Below, one piece after another: positions 6,145-14,372 of a stretch of 16,222 nt of DNA (within the stretch, counting starts at the first letter, position 1; the number at the start of each line of letters is the position of its first letter). Below the pieces are notes generated by a model, which worked only from the letters and a program-made list of their open reading frames with translations, was not told where the DNA came from and did no database searches. Origin of the DNA: Nitrososphaerota archaeon (lineage in GTDB: Archaea > Thermoproteota > Nitrososphaeria > Nitrososphaerales > Nitrosopumilaceae). The DNA is taken from the NCBI GenBank assembly GCA_028867235.1, contig JAGWGS010000009.1:1-16222 (forward strand), in the 5' to 3' direction. Position numbers and translations under genes: made by a program.

Positions 6145-7110
6145 TTGTCTTCTGAATATGCCCCATATAATTTTGTAGAACGATTGGTAAAACAAAAGGG
6201 TTCTGGATCCCACGTGATTATAGGAGTGCTGATTCTTATCATTGGCATCGGAGCAGGGCTATCAATTAATAACTCAATGATAATCTACGGCTCTATTGCA
6301 CTAGGAGTGTCAATAATTATATCTGCATTTTTAATGATTATAAAACAATACGAACGAGCGGTAATACTGAGACTGGGAAAATACCAAAGACAAGTAGGTC
6401 CAGGCGTTCAAACTAGACTTCCTTTTGCAGATAACATACTTGTTGTTGATATACGAGAAAAAGTAAGTGAATTCAAAGCAGAAAGAATGTTGACAAAAGA
6501 TAACGTGCCAGTAACAATTGATGCAATACTTCGTTACAAAATAATTGAAGAACGAGCCAAAGATGCAATACTAAATGTAGAAAATTTTAATCAAATGATA
6601 CAACAGGTTTCTCAAACAACACTACGTAACAATATTGGTTCTTCGCAATTCCAAGACGTACTTTCAAAAAGAGAAGAGATCAATTACCATGTCAAGACCA
6701 TAATTTCAAGTGAAGCAAGTAATTGGGGAATGGAAGTAACTGGTGTGGAAATTCGTCAGGTAATCATACCACAAGAGTTGGAATCTGCAATGTCAATGCA
6801 AGCGCAAGCTGAGCGTGAAAAAAGCGCCAGAGTGACATATGGAGAATCTGAAGTTTTAGTTGCACAAAAATTTCTAGAGGCAGCCAAAGTATATTCCGAT
6901 AATCCAGTAGCATACGCATTACGACAATCAAACATGCTGTATGAATCAATCAAGGTTCAAGGAAATACTATTGTCATGATTCCATCAGAATCACTCAATT
7001 CAATGGGATTTGGAAATTTGGGAACTACTATAGCATATCTAGAAAGTACCAAAAAGGCGGTATCACAACAAAAATCAAAAGACGACATGATTAAACAGAA
7101 AGATGTCTGA
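6145..7110 (+). CDS. Slipin/stomatin-like SPFH-domain membrane protein
   Basis: 321 aa. Two hydrophobic spans (24-42 and 46-66) form a membrane hairpin and are followed at once by the SPFH/band-7 domain, which opens with QYERAVILRLGKYQ (68-81) and continues with GPGVQTRLPF, DIREK and a long helical part. GMEVTGVEIRQVIIPQEL (195-212) and the QAQAEREKSARV helix are typical of slipins. SPFH proteins oligomerise on membranes and organise lipids or proteases. Start is TTG 6145: an in-frame TAA lies nine bases upstream and no ATG is available nearby. The common archaeal partner, an NfeD-type membrane protease gene, is not adjacent, so the operon form is broken or this is a solo slipin. The last 20 residues are Lys/Gln-rich. 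Confidence 0.9.
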   Translation: MSSEYAPYNFVERLVKQKGSGSHVIIGVLILIIGIGAGLSINNSMIIYGSIALGVSIIISAFLMIIKQYERAVILRLGKYQRQVGPGVQTRLPFADNILVVDIREKVSEFKAERMLTKDNVPVTIDAILRYKIIEERAKDAILNVENFNQMIQQVSQTTLRNNIGSSQFQDVLSKREEINYHVKTIISSEASNWGMEVTGVEIRQVIIPQELESAMSMQAQAEREKSARVTYGESEVLVAQKFLEAAKVYSDNPVAYALRQSNMLYESIKVQGNTIVMIPSESLNSMGFGNLGTTIAYLESTKKAVSQQKSKDDMIKQKDV

Positions 7111-7151
7111 TTCCCAAGTAAAATTTTTCTAATTTAACATAATGTATCTAA

Positions 7152-7268
7152 TCTTTACAAGACTCAAATCCATCCATGGAATTGACACTGAAAACTGGCA
7201 AGTCTTGGTTCTGGAGTAGAACTCACAAGAAACTATGGATGAAGGGGGAAGAATCAGGAAATACATAA
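7152..7268 (+). pseudogene. Decayed hisI (phosphoribosyl-AMP cyclohydrolase) fragment
   Basis: From ATG 7176 the frame encodes 30 residues that include TLKTGKSWFWSRTHKKLW and MKGEESGN. These match the HisI core seen in E. coli as TLESGKVTFFSRTKQRLW and TKGETSGN. Just upstream in the same frame is QDSN (7158-7169), which resembles the 'aiVQDs' stretch that normally precedes a 'LMLAYMN' segment missing here, so an internal deletion is likely. A TAA (7266) stands where a Gln codon is usual. Beyond it, the text (RCIH...FEQLALT) only faintly resembles the C-terminal part with its metal-binding cysteines. HisI opens the adenine ring in histidine synthesis; this piece cannot do so. An intact copy elsewhere is expected if the host makes histidine. 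Confidence 0.75.
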
Positions 7269-7354
7269 AAAGATGTATACACGAATTTTATGGGAAAATC
7301 GGATTTGAACAATTGGCATTAACTTTTATAAAAACAATCAAGTGAAAAAATCAA

Positions 7355-7364
7355 AGTTATAAAC
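7355..7364 (+). promoter_or_regulatory. TATA-like box for histidine kinase
   Basis: AAGTTATAAAC-like sequence about 45 bp before ATG 7404. It could start a transcript near 7388. Confidence 0.3.
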
Positions 7365-7403
7365 AACAAATAGATGATAAATTGAATACCCAATACAAAT
7401 GAT

Positions 7404-9257
7404 ATGACCTTCAAGATCAAGTCTCTCCATTTTACAAAACAAAAGTTACTTTTTGTAGCAATCTTGGCAAGTGTATTTTGTGTAACAATCAGTAATGCAA
7501 TAAACAGTGATGCTGCAAGATTAAATTCAAACATATACTTTATTGTCTTGCCAGCTATTCTCAGCATTACAACCATAAGACTTGTAGCAAAAATTCCCTC
7601 TCATAGAAAACTCTTCATCTTGTTTGCATTATTTGCCATCTTGAGCGCAGTTGCAGAAGATGTCTTCATAATCTATGAAAGTGTCCTGAAAGTAAACCCG
7701 TTTCCATCTATTGCAGACGGCTTTTGGCTGACTGGATATGTTTCACTTTTCATGTTCTTTGTAGCATATCTATTTCCACTAAGAAAAACAATACCCAAGA
7801 AAATTTTCATGTTGGCATTAGCAATATCTGTAGGTTTTCTCATTCCAAATGTAATTCAAGCATATAGTCTAAATTCAAATTCTGACGGTTTGTCACTTGC
7901 AATATCTCTTGTATATCCTGTTTTGGATGCGGTAATACTAGGCCCAATTATAACATGCATAATCGTACTATACAACAAAAAATTTGAACCATTCTTATTT
8001 GTCATGCTAGCAGGTGTTTTATCATTCATAGTTGCAGATTCCATCTATCTTGTCATATACAATTCCTATGAGAATGGAAACCCCATAGACATAGGATGGA
8101 TACTTGGGTATATTCTATTTACATATGCAATGTTCTTGTATAATCCTAAATCAAGAGAACAAAAGATTTTAGAGAAAAATTCAGAAAACAAAAAAATTGC
8201 AAACGAATTGAGCACAGATGTAATAGTCAGATTTGTAATACCATTAATCGCAATATCACTTTTCATGATTGGTTCAATATATCTTGCAGAGTATTATTTT
8301 AAAGAACAAGCACGAGATCCAGAAGAAAATTTAGTTCCAACATATTTCTTGTTTGGAGTGTTTGCATCTTTGCTCCTATCTATTCTCATAATAAATAGAA
8401 ACTTGATGAAAATAGTAAAAAATCGCACACGGGAGCTTGAAGGCGAACGAGATATTCTAAAAACTCAAAATGATGAAAAAAACCAACTAATTGCAAAAAG
8501 TAAAGCATTGGAAAGTCAGTTGGAAGAATCGTTACAAAAACTGGAGATGGTAAGAAAGGAAAAAGATGAATTTGTTGCCATGATGACACATGAATTGAAA
8601 AACCCGCTTGTACCAATAATGACATATGCGGAACTTTTACTATCAAAATACATAGGAAATCTCAATAATGATCAAGTCGAAAAAATTCAAATTATAAAAT
8701 CAAGTTCAGAATCACTCTTACGCATAGTCAATGACTTTTTGGATGTACAAAAAATAGAACTAGGTCAACTAAAACTTGACAAACAACGAAACAATCTAAC
8801 ACAAATAGTACAAGACTTCTTGGAGAAAATTAAGCCCGTAACCGAAAACAAGGGAATCATAGTCACGCAAAACATTAGAGACAACATTACCTGTACATGT
8901 GACAGAATCAGAATAGAGCAAGTTCTTGACAATTTATTTTTGAATTGCATTGATTTTGTACAGCCAAAAAATGGCAGAATTGGCGTAGAGCTAGATAGAT
9001 TAGACAACATGGCCAAAATTACAATAAGGGACAACGGAATAGGTATTGAAAAAGACAAACTTGACAAACTTTTTATCAAATTTTACCAGGTTGATACGTC
9101 AACTACCAGAGAACATGGTGGAACAGGTCTTGGATTATCAATATGTAAAGGAATAATCTCAAGTCATGGCGGAGAAATTTCTATAAGATCAGAAGGTCTA
9201 GGAAAAGGTGCCGAATTTGAGATACTTTTACCTATTGATGAAGAAATATCAAAATAA
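7404..9257 (+). CDS. Multi-span membrane sensor histidine kinase
   Basis: 617 aa. Residues 14-246 contain about eight hydrophobic segments, an integral-membrane sensor of no family I can name. Two more spans (about 275-292 and 321-341) enclose a roughly 30-residue outer loop. A coiled coil (342-390) leads to the dimerisation/phosphoacceptor domain with MMTHELKNPL; the phosphorylated histidine is H396. The ATPase domain has an N box with NLFLNCIDF (N514; the usual alanine/lysine positions are C and D), a G1 box DNGIGIE (543-549), an F box (LFIKFYQVD) and a G2 box GGTGLGLSI (572-580). It should autophosphorylate and pass phosphate to a response regulator, but none is encoded nearby, so the partner is unlinked. 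ATG 7404 is chosen; an overlapping ATG at 7399 stops at once. Confidence 0.9.
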   Translation: MTFKIKSLHFTKQKLLFVAILASVFCVTISNAINSDAARLNSNIYFIVLPAILSITTIRLVAKIPSHRKLFILFALFAILSAVAEDVFIIYESVLKVNPFPSIADGFWLTGYVSLFMFFVAYLFPLRKTIPKKIFMLALAISVGFLIPNVIQAYSLNSNSDGLSLAISLVYPVLDAVILGPIITCIIVLYNKKFEPFLFVMLAGVLSFIVADSIYLVIYNSYENGNPIDIGWILGYILFTYAMFLYNPKSREQKILEKNSENKKIANELSTDVIVRFVIPLIAISLFMIGSIYLAEYYFKEQARDPEENLVPTYFLFGVFASLLLSILIINRNLMKIVKNRTRELEGERDILKTQNDEKNQLIAKSKALESQLEESLQKLEMVRKEKDEFVAMMTHELKNPLVPIMTYAELLLSKYIGNLNNDQVEKIQIIKSSSESLLRIVNDFLDVQKIELGQLKLDKQRNNLTQIVQDFLEKIKPVTENKGIIVTQNIRDNITCTCDRIRIEQVLDNLFLNCIDFVQPKNGRIGVELDRLDNMAKITIRDNGIGIEKDKLDKLFIKFYQVDTSTTREHGGTGLGLSICKGIISSHGGEISIRSEGLGKGAEFEILLPIDEEISK

Positions 9258-9360
9258 CTAGACAGTATTTTCAATTACAAATTGTCATATAATTACAAAC
9301 ACATACTATTGTGTGATACAAAACATACCACACATTCTCAAACTTGGAGAAAATCAGGCT

Positions 9361-9370
9361 GATTTTTATT
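9361..9370 (+). promoter_or_regulatory. TATA-like box for 66-aa membrane protein
   Basis: GATTTTTATT about 40 bp before ATG 9407. It makes the longer frame starting at TTG 9344 unlikely, because the box lies inside that extension. Confidence 0.4.
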
Positions 9371-9406
9371 CACTGTATATCTATCAAACCACAAGATGAT
9401 TACATA

Positions 9407-9607
9407 ATGGATGGATGGGTTTACCCACTGTTACTGAGCATAATTGGAGGTCCTGCTGCCATAATCTTTAGAAAATGGTACAGTAAGAAAGAAACCACAC
9501 CAAGCAAATTCAGAGATGCCGGAACATATGTACGAGATGATTCTCTGTACTCATATGATGACGAAGAAAAAGATTCAGACAAATCAAGTAAAAACAAAGA
9601 TAGCTAA
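9407..9607 (+). CDS. Small single-span membrane protein
   Basis: 66 aa, unknown function. Residues 3-22 (GWVYPLLLSIIGGPAAIIF) form one membrane span, followed by a basic turn (RKWYSKK) and a charged soluble tail rich in Asp, Glu, Lys and Ser. By the positive-inside rule the tail should be cytoplasmic. A longer reading from TTG 9344 adds 21 residues, but the TATA-like box lies within it. It follows the histidine kinase by 149 bp on the same strand, probably from its own promoter. Whether it works with that kinase cannot be told. Confidence 0.6.
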   Translation: MDGWVYPLLLSIIGGPAAIIFRKWYSKKETTPSKFRDAGTYVRDDSLYSYDDEEKDSDKSSKNKDS

Positions 9608-9650
9608 TGTTTATCATTATGATTTACACCCAATGCACATGACACAACCA

Positions 9651-9660
9651 TTTTTATAAT
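9651..9660 (+). promoter_or_regulatory. TATA box for small hypothetical gene
   Basis: TTTTTATAAT is centred about 27 bp before ATG 9683, so the transcript should begin at or next to the start codon (leaderless). Confidence 0.6.
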
Positions 9661-9682
9661 TGCCAATTACAAAAATTACTAG

Positions 9683-9928
9683 ATGTCTGTTTCAGAATCA
9701 AATTCTATTGCATGTTCTCTGTTAATTGACATGAAAGGATGCCAAGAGATCAAAAAAACCAAACTTGGAACCCAGTACTCTATAGATCCTACCAAAGAAC
9801 CCAGCATAATCTTCAAGGATTCGGTAGGAAATAAGAAAGAAATGAAATTCAAACAAAACTGTACAGTTACCATTACGCATGAAAAAATACTATACAATAG
9901 AGACGACGTGATCATAAAGGCGGTATGA
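9683..9928 (+). CDS. Hypothetical 81-aa soluble protein
   Basis: No family recognised. The protein has no signal peptide or membrane span. It is Lys-rich with three cysteines (C11, C20, C60) and looks beta-rich (predicted strands around ACSLLIDM, TQYSID, SIIFKDS, KEMKFKQN, TVTITHEKILY). A clear TATA box at the leaderless distance supports its being expressed. The antisense frame of similar length is its shadow. Confidence 0.6.
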   Translation: MSVSESNSIACSLLIDMKGCQEIKKTKLGTQYSIDPTKEPSIIFKDSVGNKKEMKFKQNCTVTITHEKILYNRDDVIIKAV

Positions 9929-9976
9929 GCACCACATTATGAAAATACTTATTGATACCAAAAAACAGACGTAGCC

Positions 9977-10108
9977 ATGGAAAACCTGCTTAACAATGAA
10001 GAGATAGACTGGCTGATAAAATTCCTATCTGGAAAAGGCAGCAACAACGAGATGATTGAAAAAATAGTTAGGATAACAACCAAACTTGAAAAAATGAAGC
10101 GACGATAA
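9977..10108 (+). CDS. Possible 43-aa helical small protein
   Basis: ATG-initiated frame encoding 43 residues: an acidic N-terminal helix (NNEEIDWLIKFLSG), a short Gly-Ser-Asn turn, and a basic amphipathic helix (MIEKIVRITTKLEKMKRR). A helix-turn-helix-like hairpin with strong charge polarity is more protein-like than a chance frame. It fills the gap between the 81-aa gene and thrS. A weak TATA-like AAATACTTATT lies about 27 bp upstream. No family recognised. Confidence 0.45.
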   Translation: MENLLNNEEIDWLIKFLSGKGSNNEMIEKIVRITTKLEKMKRR

Positions 10109-10167
10109 ACATCTATTTTTCGAATTTGTACAATTGACATATCATCACATCTAATTTTCATGGCATA

Positions 10168-10177
10168 AAGTTTAATT
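10168..10177 (+). promoter_or_regulatory. TATA box for thrS
   Basis: AAGTTTAATT is centred about 29 bp before ATG 10202, which predicts a leaderless or nearly leaderless mRNA. Confidence 0.55.
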
Positions 10178-10201
10178 CAACAACCAGAACAAAATCAGAA
10201 C

Positions 10202-12052
10202 ATGAGAATATTACAATTACACTGTGATTATGTCGAGTATACTCCAGTAAAAAAGGAGATCAGGTCTGCAGAAGATCTTGATCCTCAATCAAAACGCTTG
10301 GAGGAGATTGTAGTTGCATTTGTAGCAGTAGAAGAATCAGACAATGTTGAAGTTGCAAAAAAAGCAATAAACGAGATTTCAGAATCAATGAAAAAAATAG
10401 GCTGTTCCAAGTTATTGCTGTATCCTTATGCCCACCTAAGTTCGAAACTTGCTTCTCCTACGACGGCATTACTGGTATTACAAGAAATGGAAAAAAATGC
10501 CACCGGACTTGAAGTTCACAGAGCACCTTTTGGATGGACAAAATCATACAAGATTCAAGTAAAAGGACATCCTCTTGCTGAAAATTCAAAAACAATTACA
10601 GCCGGAGAAGAAAAGGAATCATCATCAAATGCATTAAAAGCAGAATCCAAGATCCAATCTTATTGGCACATACTTACACCAGATGGACAGCTTCATGACA
10701 TTAACAAATTCAATTTTGCAAAACATCAAAACCTTGAAGTTTTAGCAAAATACGAGGCCGCAAAGAAAAGATCAGTAGATGAACCACCGCCTCATGTGAA
10801 ATTGATGAAAAAATTGGCAATTGCAGATTATGAACCCGCATCAGATGCAGGAAACATGCGATTTTATCCAAATGGCAGATTGATGAAGTCACTCATAGAA
10901 CGATACGTTACAGACAAGGTAATGGAATATGGAGGATTTGAGGTTGAGACTCCAATCATGTATGACTCACATCATCCAAGCATGGAAAGTTATTTCCACA
11001 GATTTCCTGCCAGACAATATAGTATTGATTCAGAAGGAAAACATCTTTTCTTGAGATTTGCTGCATGTTTTGGACAATTTCTAATGGCAAAAGATTTCCA
11101 GCTATCCTACAGGAATCTTCCCCTAAAACTATACGAGCTTACAAGATATAGTTTCAGACGAGAGCAATCAGGAGAACTGGTAGGCCTTAGAAGATTGCGT
11201 GCATTTACCATGCCTGATTGCCATGCAATGTGTAAAGACATGAATCAAGCAAAAGAGGAATTTAGGAAAAGATTTGATTTATCAAGAGATGTTCTAAAAG
11301 GCCTGGGCATTGAAAACGATGATTATGAAATGGCAATCAGATTTACTGAAGAATTTTACAATGAAAACAAGCCATTGATTCAAGAATTGGTATCAAAGCT
11401 TGGAAAACCAGTTCTTGTTGAAATGTGGAAAGAGAGATTCTTTTACTTTGTACTCAAATGGGAGTTTAACTATGTAGACAATCTTGGAAAAGCTTCTGCA
11501 TTATCTACTGATCAAATTGATGTAGAAAACGGTCACAGATACAAGATTGATTTCATGGATGATGAAAACAAGCCGCAAAATCCAATAATCTTGCACAACT
11601 CTCCAAGCGGTGCAATTGAGAGAGTCATGTATACATTGCTTGAAAAGGCCGCCAAGGACCAAAGAGAAGGACGAAAACCAATATTTCCACTGTGGCTTGC
11701 ACCCACTCAAGTACGATTGATTCCTGTCAAGCCAGAATTTCTAGACCATTGTGAGAAACTTGCAGATACCCTTACTGAAAACAACATTCGAGTAGACATT
11801 GACGATAGAAATGAGAGTGTGGGAAAGAGTATCAGAGATGCAGAGACTGAATGGATAAGATACATAATAGTAATTGGCGAAAAAGAAGTAAACTCTACTA
11901 CTTTGTCCATACGAGACAGAAAATCAAAAGATCCTCAAAATCTCTCAGTAGAGGATTTCATTGCAAGTATCAAAGAAGAAACAAAAGACAAGCCATTTAT
12001 GAGAATAAACATGGGTCGAAGTTTGTCAAAAAGACCACAAATCATGGTCTAG
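10202..12052 (+). CDS. thrS: Threonyl-tRNA synthetase, archaeal type
   Basis: 616 aa, the usual length for archaeal enzymes. It charges tRNA-Thr in the cytoplasm. Residues 1-about 145 are the archaeal editing domain (MRILQLHCDYVEY...), related to D-aminoacyl-tRNA deacylases, which clears Ser-tRNA-Thr; it replaces the bacterial N2 editing domain. The class II core follows: ETPIMYDSHHPS (249-260), motif 2 with YSFRREQSGELVGLRRLRAF (326-345 region), and motif 3 with SPSGAIERVMYTLLE (467-481). The catalytic zinc ligands appear as C289 (RFAACFG), H341 (MPDCHAM) and H465 (IILHNSP), with spacing close to the E. coli C334/H385/H511 set. The anticodon-binding domain begins near FPLWLAPTQVRLIPV (495-509). 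The gene converges with the TPR gene, seven bases apart. Confidence 0.96.
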   Translation: MRILQLHCDYVEYTPVKKEIRSAEDLDPQSKRLEEIVVAFVAVEESDNVEVAKKAINEISESMKKIGCSKLLLYPYAHLSSKLASPTTALLVLQEMEKNATGLEVHRAPFGWTKSYKIQVKGHPLAENSKTITAGEEKESSSNALKAESKIQSYWHILTPDGQLHDINKFNFAKHQNLEVLAKYEAAKKRSVDEPPPHVKLMKKLAIADYEPASDAGNMRFYPNGRLMKSLIERYVTDKVMEYGGFEVETPIMYDSHHPSMESYFHRFPARQYSIDSEGKHLFLRFAACFGQFLMAKDFQLSYRNLPLKLYELTRYSFRREQSGELVGLRRLRAFTMPDCHAMCKDMNQAKEEFRKRFDLSRDVLKGLGIENDDYEMAIRFTEEFYNENKPLIQELVSKLGKPVLVEMWKERFFYFVLKWEFNYVDNLGKASALSTDQIDVENGHRYKIDFMDDENKPQNPIILHNSPSGAIERVMYTLLEKAAKDQREGRKPIFPLWLAPTQVRLIPVKPEFLDHCEKLADTLTENNIRVDIDDRNESVGKSIRDAETEWIRYIIVIGEKEVNSTTLSIRDRKSKDPQNLSVEDFIASIKEETKDKPFMRINMGRSLSKRPQIMV

Positions 12053-12058
12053 CAAAAA

Positions 12059-12289
12059 TCATGATGCCCTCAAGTCTCTTGGATCAATTTGTAATGATTT
12101 GTTGAAACACTCTAACGCTTCATCATACCTTCCAAGTGCACGAAGTACAACTCCTTTTTTGTTTAACAAATCAGGATTATTCGGATTTGCAACAAGTGCT
12201 TTTTCAATATCAATCAGCGCTTGATCAAAATCTCCGTCTTCTACAAGTTGAGATATTCTGAGAACAATTGATGCAATTTCTTTCTTCAT
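12059..12289 (-). CDS. Small TPR-repeat protein
   Basis: 76 aa, almost entirely two tetratricopeptide repeats: GDFDQALIDIEKALVANPNN (about 19-38) and GRYDEALECFNKSLQIDPRD (about 53-72), with the usual Gly, Ala and Pro positions. A short leading helix precedes them. TPR units form helical hairpins that bind partner proteins; two repeats alone are a minimal scaffold. It lies 29 bp downstream of the agmatinase-family gene on the same strand and is probably co-transcribed with it, but no functional link is known to me. Confidence 0.8.
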   Translation of the reverse strand: MKKEIASIVLRISQLVEDGDFDQALIDIEKALVANPNNPDLLNKKGVVLRALGRYDEALECFNKSLQIDPRDLRAS

Positions 12290-12318
12290 TGATGGTATAA
12301 TGGAGTTTCTGCCTTAAG

Positions 12319-13206
12319 TTACTTGCGGGAGATATTCATTGCAATTACTTCAGACATTAGTTTTGCAGCAACTGATGCTGTTGCACCATTATCATATGGG
12401 GGACATAATTCCACAATATCCATGCAACGAATAATGTTGCCTTCTAATGCATATATCATGTCAAATAATTCTCTAGATGTTATACCCATAGCCTCTGGAT
12501 TTCCTACACCAGGTGCAAATGCAGGGTCAAGCACATCAAGGTCTATGCTCACGTATATTTTATCAAAAGTAGACATGAAATCTTTTACCATTTTTGGACC
12601 TCTTCCTTCTCGTATGTCCTTGTCTGTTACTGTGTTTATCTTGTGTTCTGTTTTAAATGCAAGCTCCTCTTTTACAAATGATCTTGCACCCACATGAACA
12701 ATATTTTCTGCTCCCCTCTTCTCAACAATTCTTCGAAGATATGCTGCATGGCTTAGTTTGATATCAGCATAAGAGTCTCGAAGGTCATAATGAGCATCAA
12801 ACACAATGTAACCAGTCTCTTTTGGAAATGCCATGTATGTACCATATGTTATCAAATGCTCACCGCCTAGAATTATCATTTGCTTGTCTCTTGCTGCAAG
12901 CTCACCTGTAATTTTTCCAATCATATCAAGCACCTCTGTTGCAACCACCGTATGATAGGTATTTCCAAGATCTTCTATGTTGACACTTTCCAGATCAACA
13001 TTGAATCGGGTAGAGAATATTTCGATATTGTTAAAGGCTTGTCTTACTGCGTCAGGGCCAAATCTTGTTCCAGGTCTAAAAGAGTGAGTAGAATCAAAAG
13101 GAATTCCATAAACTATTGCAGATACTTCTCCGTCTTCACTTGGACTGGTAATCAACGGATTTCGATTCATGTATAAATCAAGAAAGCTCATTTGTGTATC
13201 GCTCAT
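12319..13206 (-). CDS. speB: Agmatinase / arginase-family ureohydrolase
   Basis: 295 aa. The family hydrolyses guanidino compounds at a two-manganese site; agmatine to putrescine plus urea is the likely reaction. Ligand motifs are in order: GGEH (114-117), DAHYD (137-141) and SIDLDVLDP (220-228, ligands D222 and D224), followed by PGVGNPEAMG (232-241), the substrate-side loop typical of agmatinases. Length matches the family. In archaea the enzyme fits arginine decarboxylase-based polyamine synthesis, used also for hypusine on aIF5A. An alternative ATG lies five codons downstream (MSFLDLY). The upstream 49 bp separate it from the aquaporin gene and are AT-rich enough for its own promoter. The exact substrate is not certain, since family members with guanidinobutyrate or other substrates share these motifs. 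Confidence 0.88.
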   Translation of the reverse strand: MSDTQMSFLDLYMNRNPLITSPSEDGEVSAIVYGIPFDSTHSFRPGTRFGPDAVRQAFNNIEIFSTRFNVDLESVNIEDLGNTYHTVVATEVLDMIGKITGELAARDKQMIILGGEHLITYGTYMAFPKETGYIVFDAHYDLRDSYADIKLSHAAYLRRIVEKRGAENIVHVGARSFVKEELAFKTEHKINTVTDKDIREGRGPKMVKDFMSTFDKIYVSIDLDVLDPAFAPGVGNPEAMGITSRELFDMIYALEGNIIRCMDIVELCPPYDNGATASVAAKLMSEVIAMNISRK

Positions 13207-13255
13207 TTTATCGTGATATAATAATATTTACACTGAAGATTTAATTTCATATTTT

Positions 13256-13948
13256 TCAAATTTTATTCCTAGTATAGAATCTGTAAATAACTGCAGATGT
13301 GCCAGACCCAACAAAAGTTGCAGTCAAATACAACCAAAGATCATTTACATATCCTGATACCAATGCTGGTGCCAGAGATCTTGCCGGATTCATCGATGCG
13401 CCAGAAACAAATGCTAAAAAGAAAATATCAAGACCTATCATGCAGCCAATCATAATACTTCCAAATCCTCGAAATCCCTTATTGTGTACAACTAACAAAA
13501 TCACAGACATCAATAACGCAGTGGCCAAAACTTCAACCCCAATGATTAATGGTATCGGATAATGATAATCAGGTGCATTAGCACCAAGATTTGCCTCTGT
13601 ACCTAGGACATATTTTACAAACAAGCTTCCCAATATGGCCCCAATTATCTCAGCTCCAAGATACAGCGGAAAAAGACGTCTGGGAGTATGCCTAGTTATT
13701 AGAAACCCAACTGTTACTGCGGGATTAAAATGTGCCATAGATACTTTGGCAAACAAATACACCATTAAAGCAACTGCTATTGCAGGAGCAAGTGCTACAA
13801 ACCACAATCCAAATGTTCCCGTATATCTCACATCTAACACAACAGAGCCTGTTGCAAACACCACAATCACAAATGTACCAAGCAATTCTACAAAAAACCT
13901 CTTTTGGTTGGAAGTCAATCTGTTAATTAGATTCAATCTTTGTGACAA
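13256..13948 (-). CDS. Aquaporin (MIP family), arsenite-channel candidate
   Basis: 230 aa membrane channel. Six spans and the two half-helix signatures are visible: HFNPAVTVG (73-81) and SGASMNPARSLAP (182-194). R190 is the selectivity-filter arginine. The loop before the second box (VSGASMNPAR) and its short distance from the preceding GL..FF helix resemble NIP-type channels rather than AqpZ or GlpF. NIP-type and AqpS-like channels pass small uncharged solutes such as As(OH)3. The gene overlaps the end of arsC by 26 bases on the same strand, so translation is probably coupled. In Sinorhizobium, AqpS next to arsC lets arsenite made by ArsC leave the cell; the same role here is inference. A plain water or glycerol channel is the alternative. 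Confidence 0.88.
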   Translation of the reverse strand: MSQRLNLINRLTSNQKRFFVELLGTFVIVVFATGSVVLDVRYTGTFGLWFVALAPAIAVALMVYLFAKVSMAHFNPAVTVGFLITRHTPRRLFPLYLGAEIIGAILGSLFVKYVLGTEANLGANAPDYHYPIPLIIGVEVLATALLMSVILLVVHNKGFRGFGSIMIGCMIGLDIFFLAFVSGASMNPARSLAPALVSGYVNDLWLYLTATFVGSGTSAVIYRFYTRNKI

Positions 13949-14333
13949 GCTCCACTACCTTTTCTTCTATCTTGTTTCTAATTTCTCGAACTTTTTCTAT
14001 AGATTTGCCTTTTGGATCTTCAATACCCCAATCTTCAAACTTGCCAACAAAGATGGCAGGACATTCAGTTTTATCAATACAGCCCATGCCTACATTCAAC
14101 CATGAATCACGAATCAATTCTTCTGATAATTCTTTTGGTTTTTGTCTACTAATGTCTATTCCAATTTCTTTCATGACTTGTACTGCAACAGGATTAATCT
14201 CTGGCGTGGGCCTAGATCCTGCACTAACCGGAGTCCATCCTTGTGGAGCATATTTTCTAAAAAATCCTTCAGCCATTTGACTTCGTCCTGCATTTTCTAC
14301 ACACATGAACAAGATTTTTCTTTTATCAGTCAT
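13923..14333 (-). CDS. arsC: Arsenate reductase, low-molecular-weight phosphatase fold
   Basis: 136 aa. The N-terminus has the phosphatase loop CVENAGRS (C11-x5-R17-S18) followed by QMAEGFF, the wording typical of ArsC proteins. Two more cysteines, C85 and C91 (GCIDKTECP), match the redox relay pair of thioredoxin-coupled ArsC (C82/C89 of Staphylococcus pI258 ArsC), and WGIEDPKGKS (102-111) holds the general-acid Asp (D106). It should reduce arsenate to arsenite using thioredoxin. Position 16, often Cys in the plasmid enzyme, is Gly here, which is common in archaea. The lead gene of a two-gene unit with the aquaporin and divergent from an HxlR regulator. A protein tyrosine phosphatase role is less likely given the relay cysteines. 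Confidence 0.88.
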   Translation of the reverse strand: MTDKRKILFMCVENAGRSQMAEGFFRKYAPQGWTPVSAGSRPTPEINPVAVQVMKEIGIDISRQKPKELSEELIRDSWLNVGMGCIDKTECPAIFVGKFEDWGIEDPKGKSIEKVREIRNKIEEKVVELVTKIESN

Positions 14334-14360
14334 TTTATTACACTATTTCATATTCACACA

Positions 14361-14372
14361 TAGTTATATGCC
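14361..14372 (-). promoter_or_regulatory. TATA-like box for arsC
   Basis: On the minus strand the sequence reads GGCATATAACTA, centred about 33 bp before the arsC ATG. Transcription would start near 14340. The 96-bp divergent region with the regulator gene is a natural site for an operator; I see only a weak ATTTT-CT-AAAAT symmetry at 14404-14415. Confidence 0.4.

Noticed and set aside
12323..13176. Two + strand frames of about 100-124 codons
   Set aside because: Antisense to the agmatinase-family gene with all its metal-binding motifs.
13299..14363. Several + strand frames of 70-156 codons
   Set aside because: They are antisense to the arsC and aquaporin genes, whose motifs are clear; long antisense frames are expected from their codon use.
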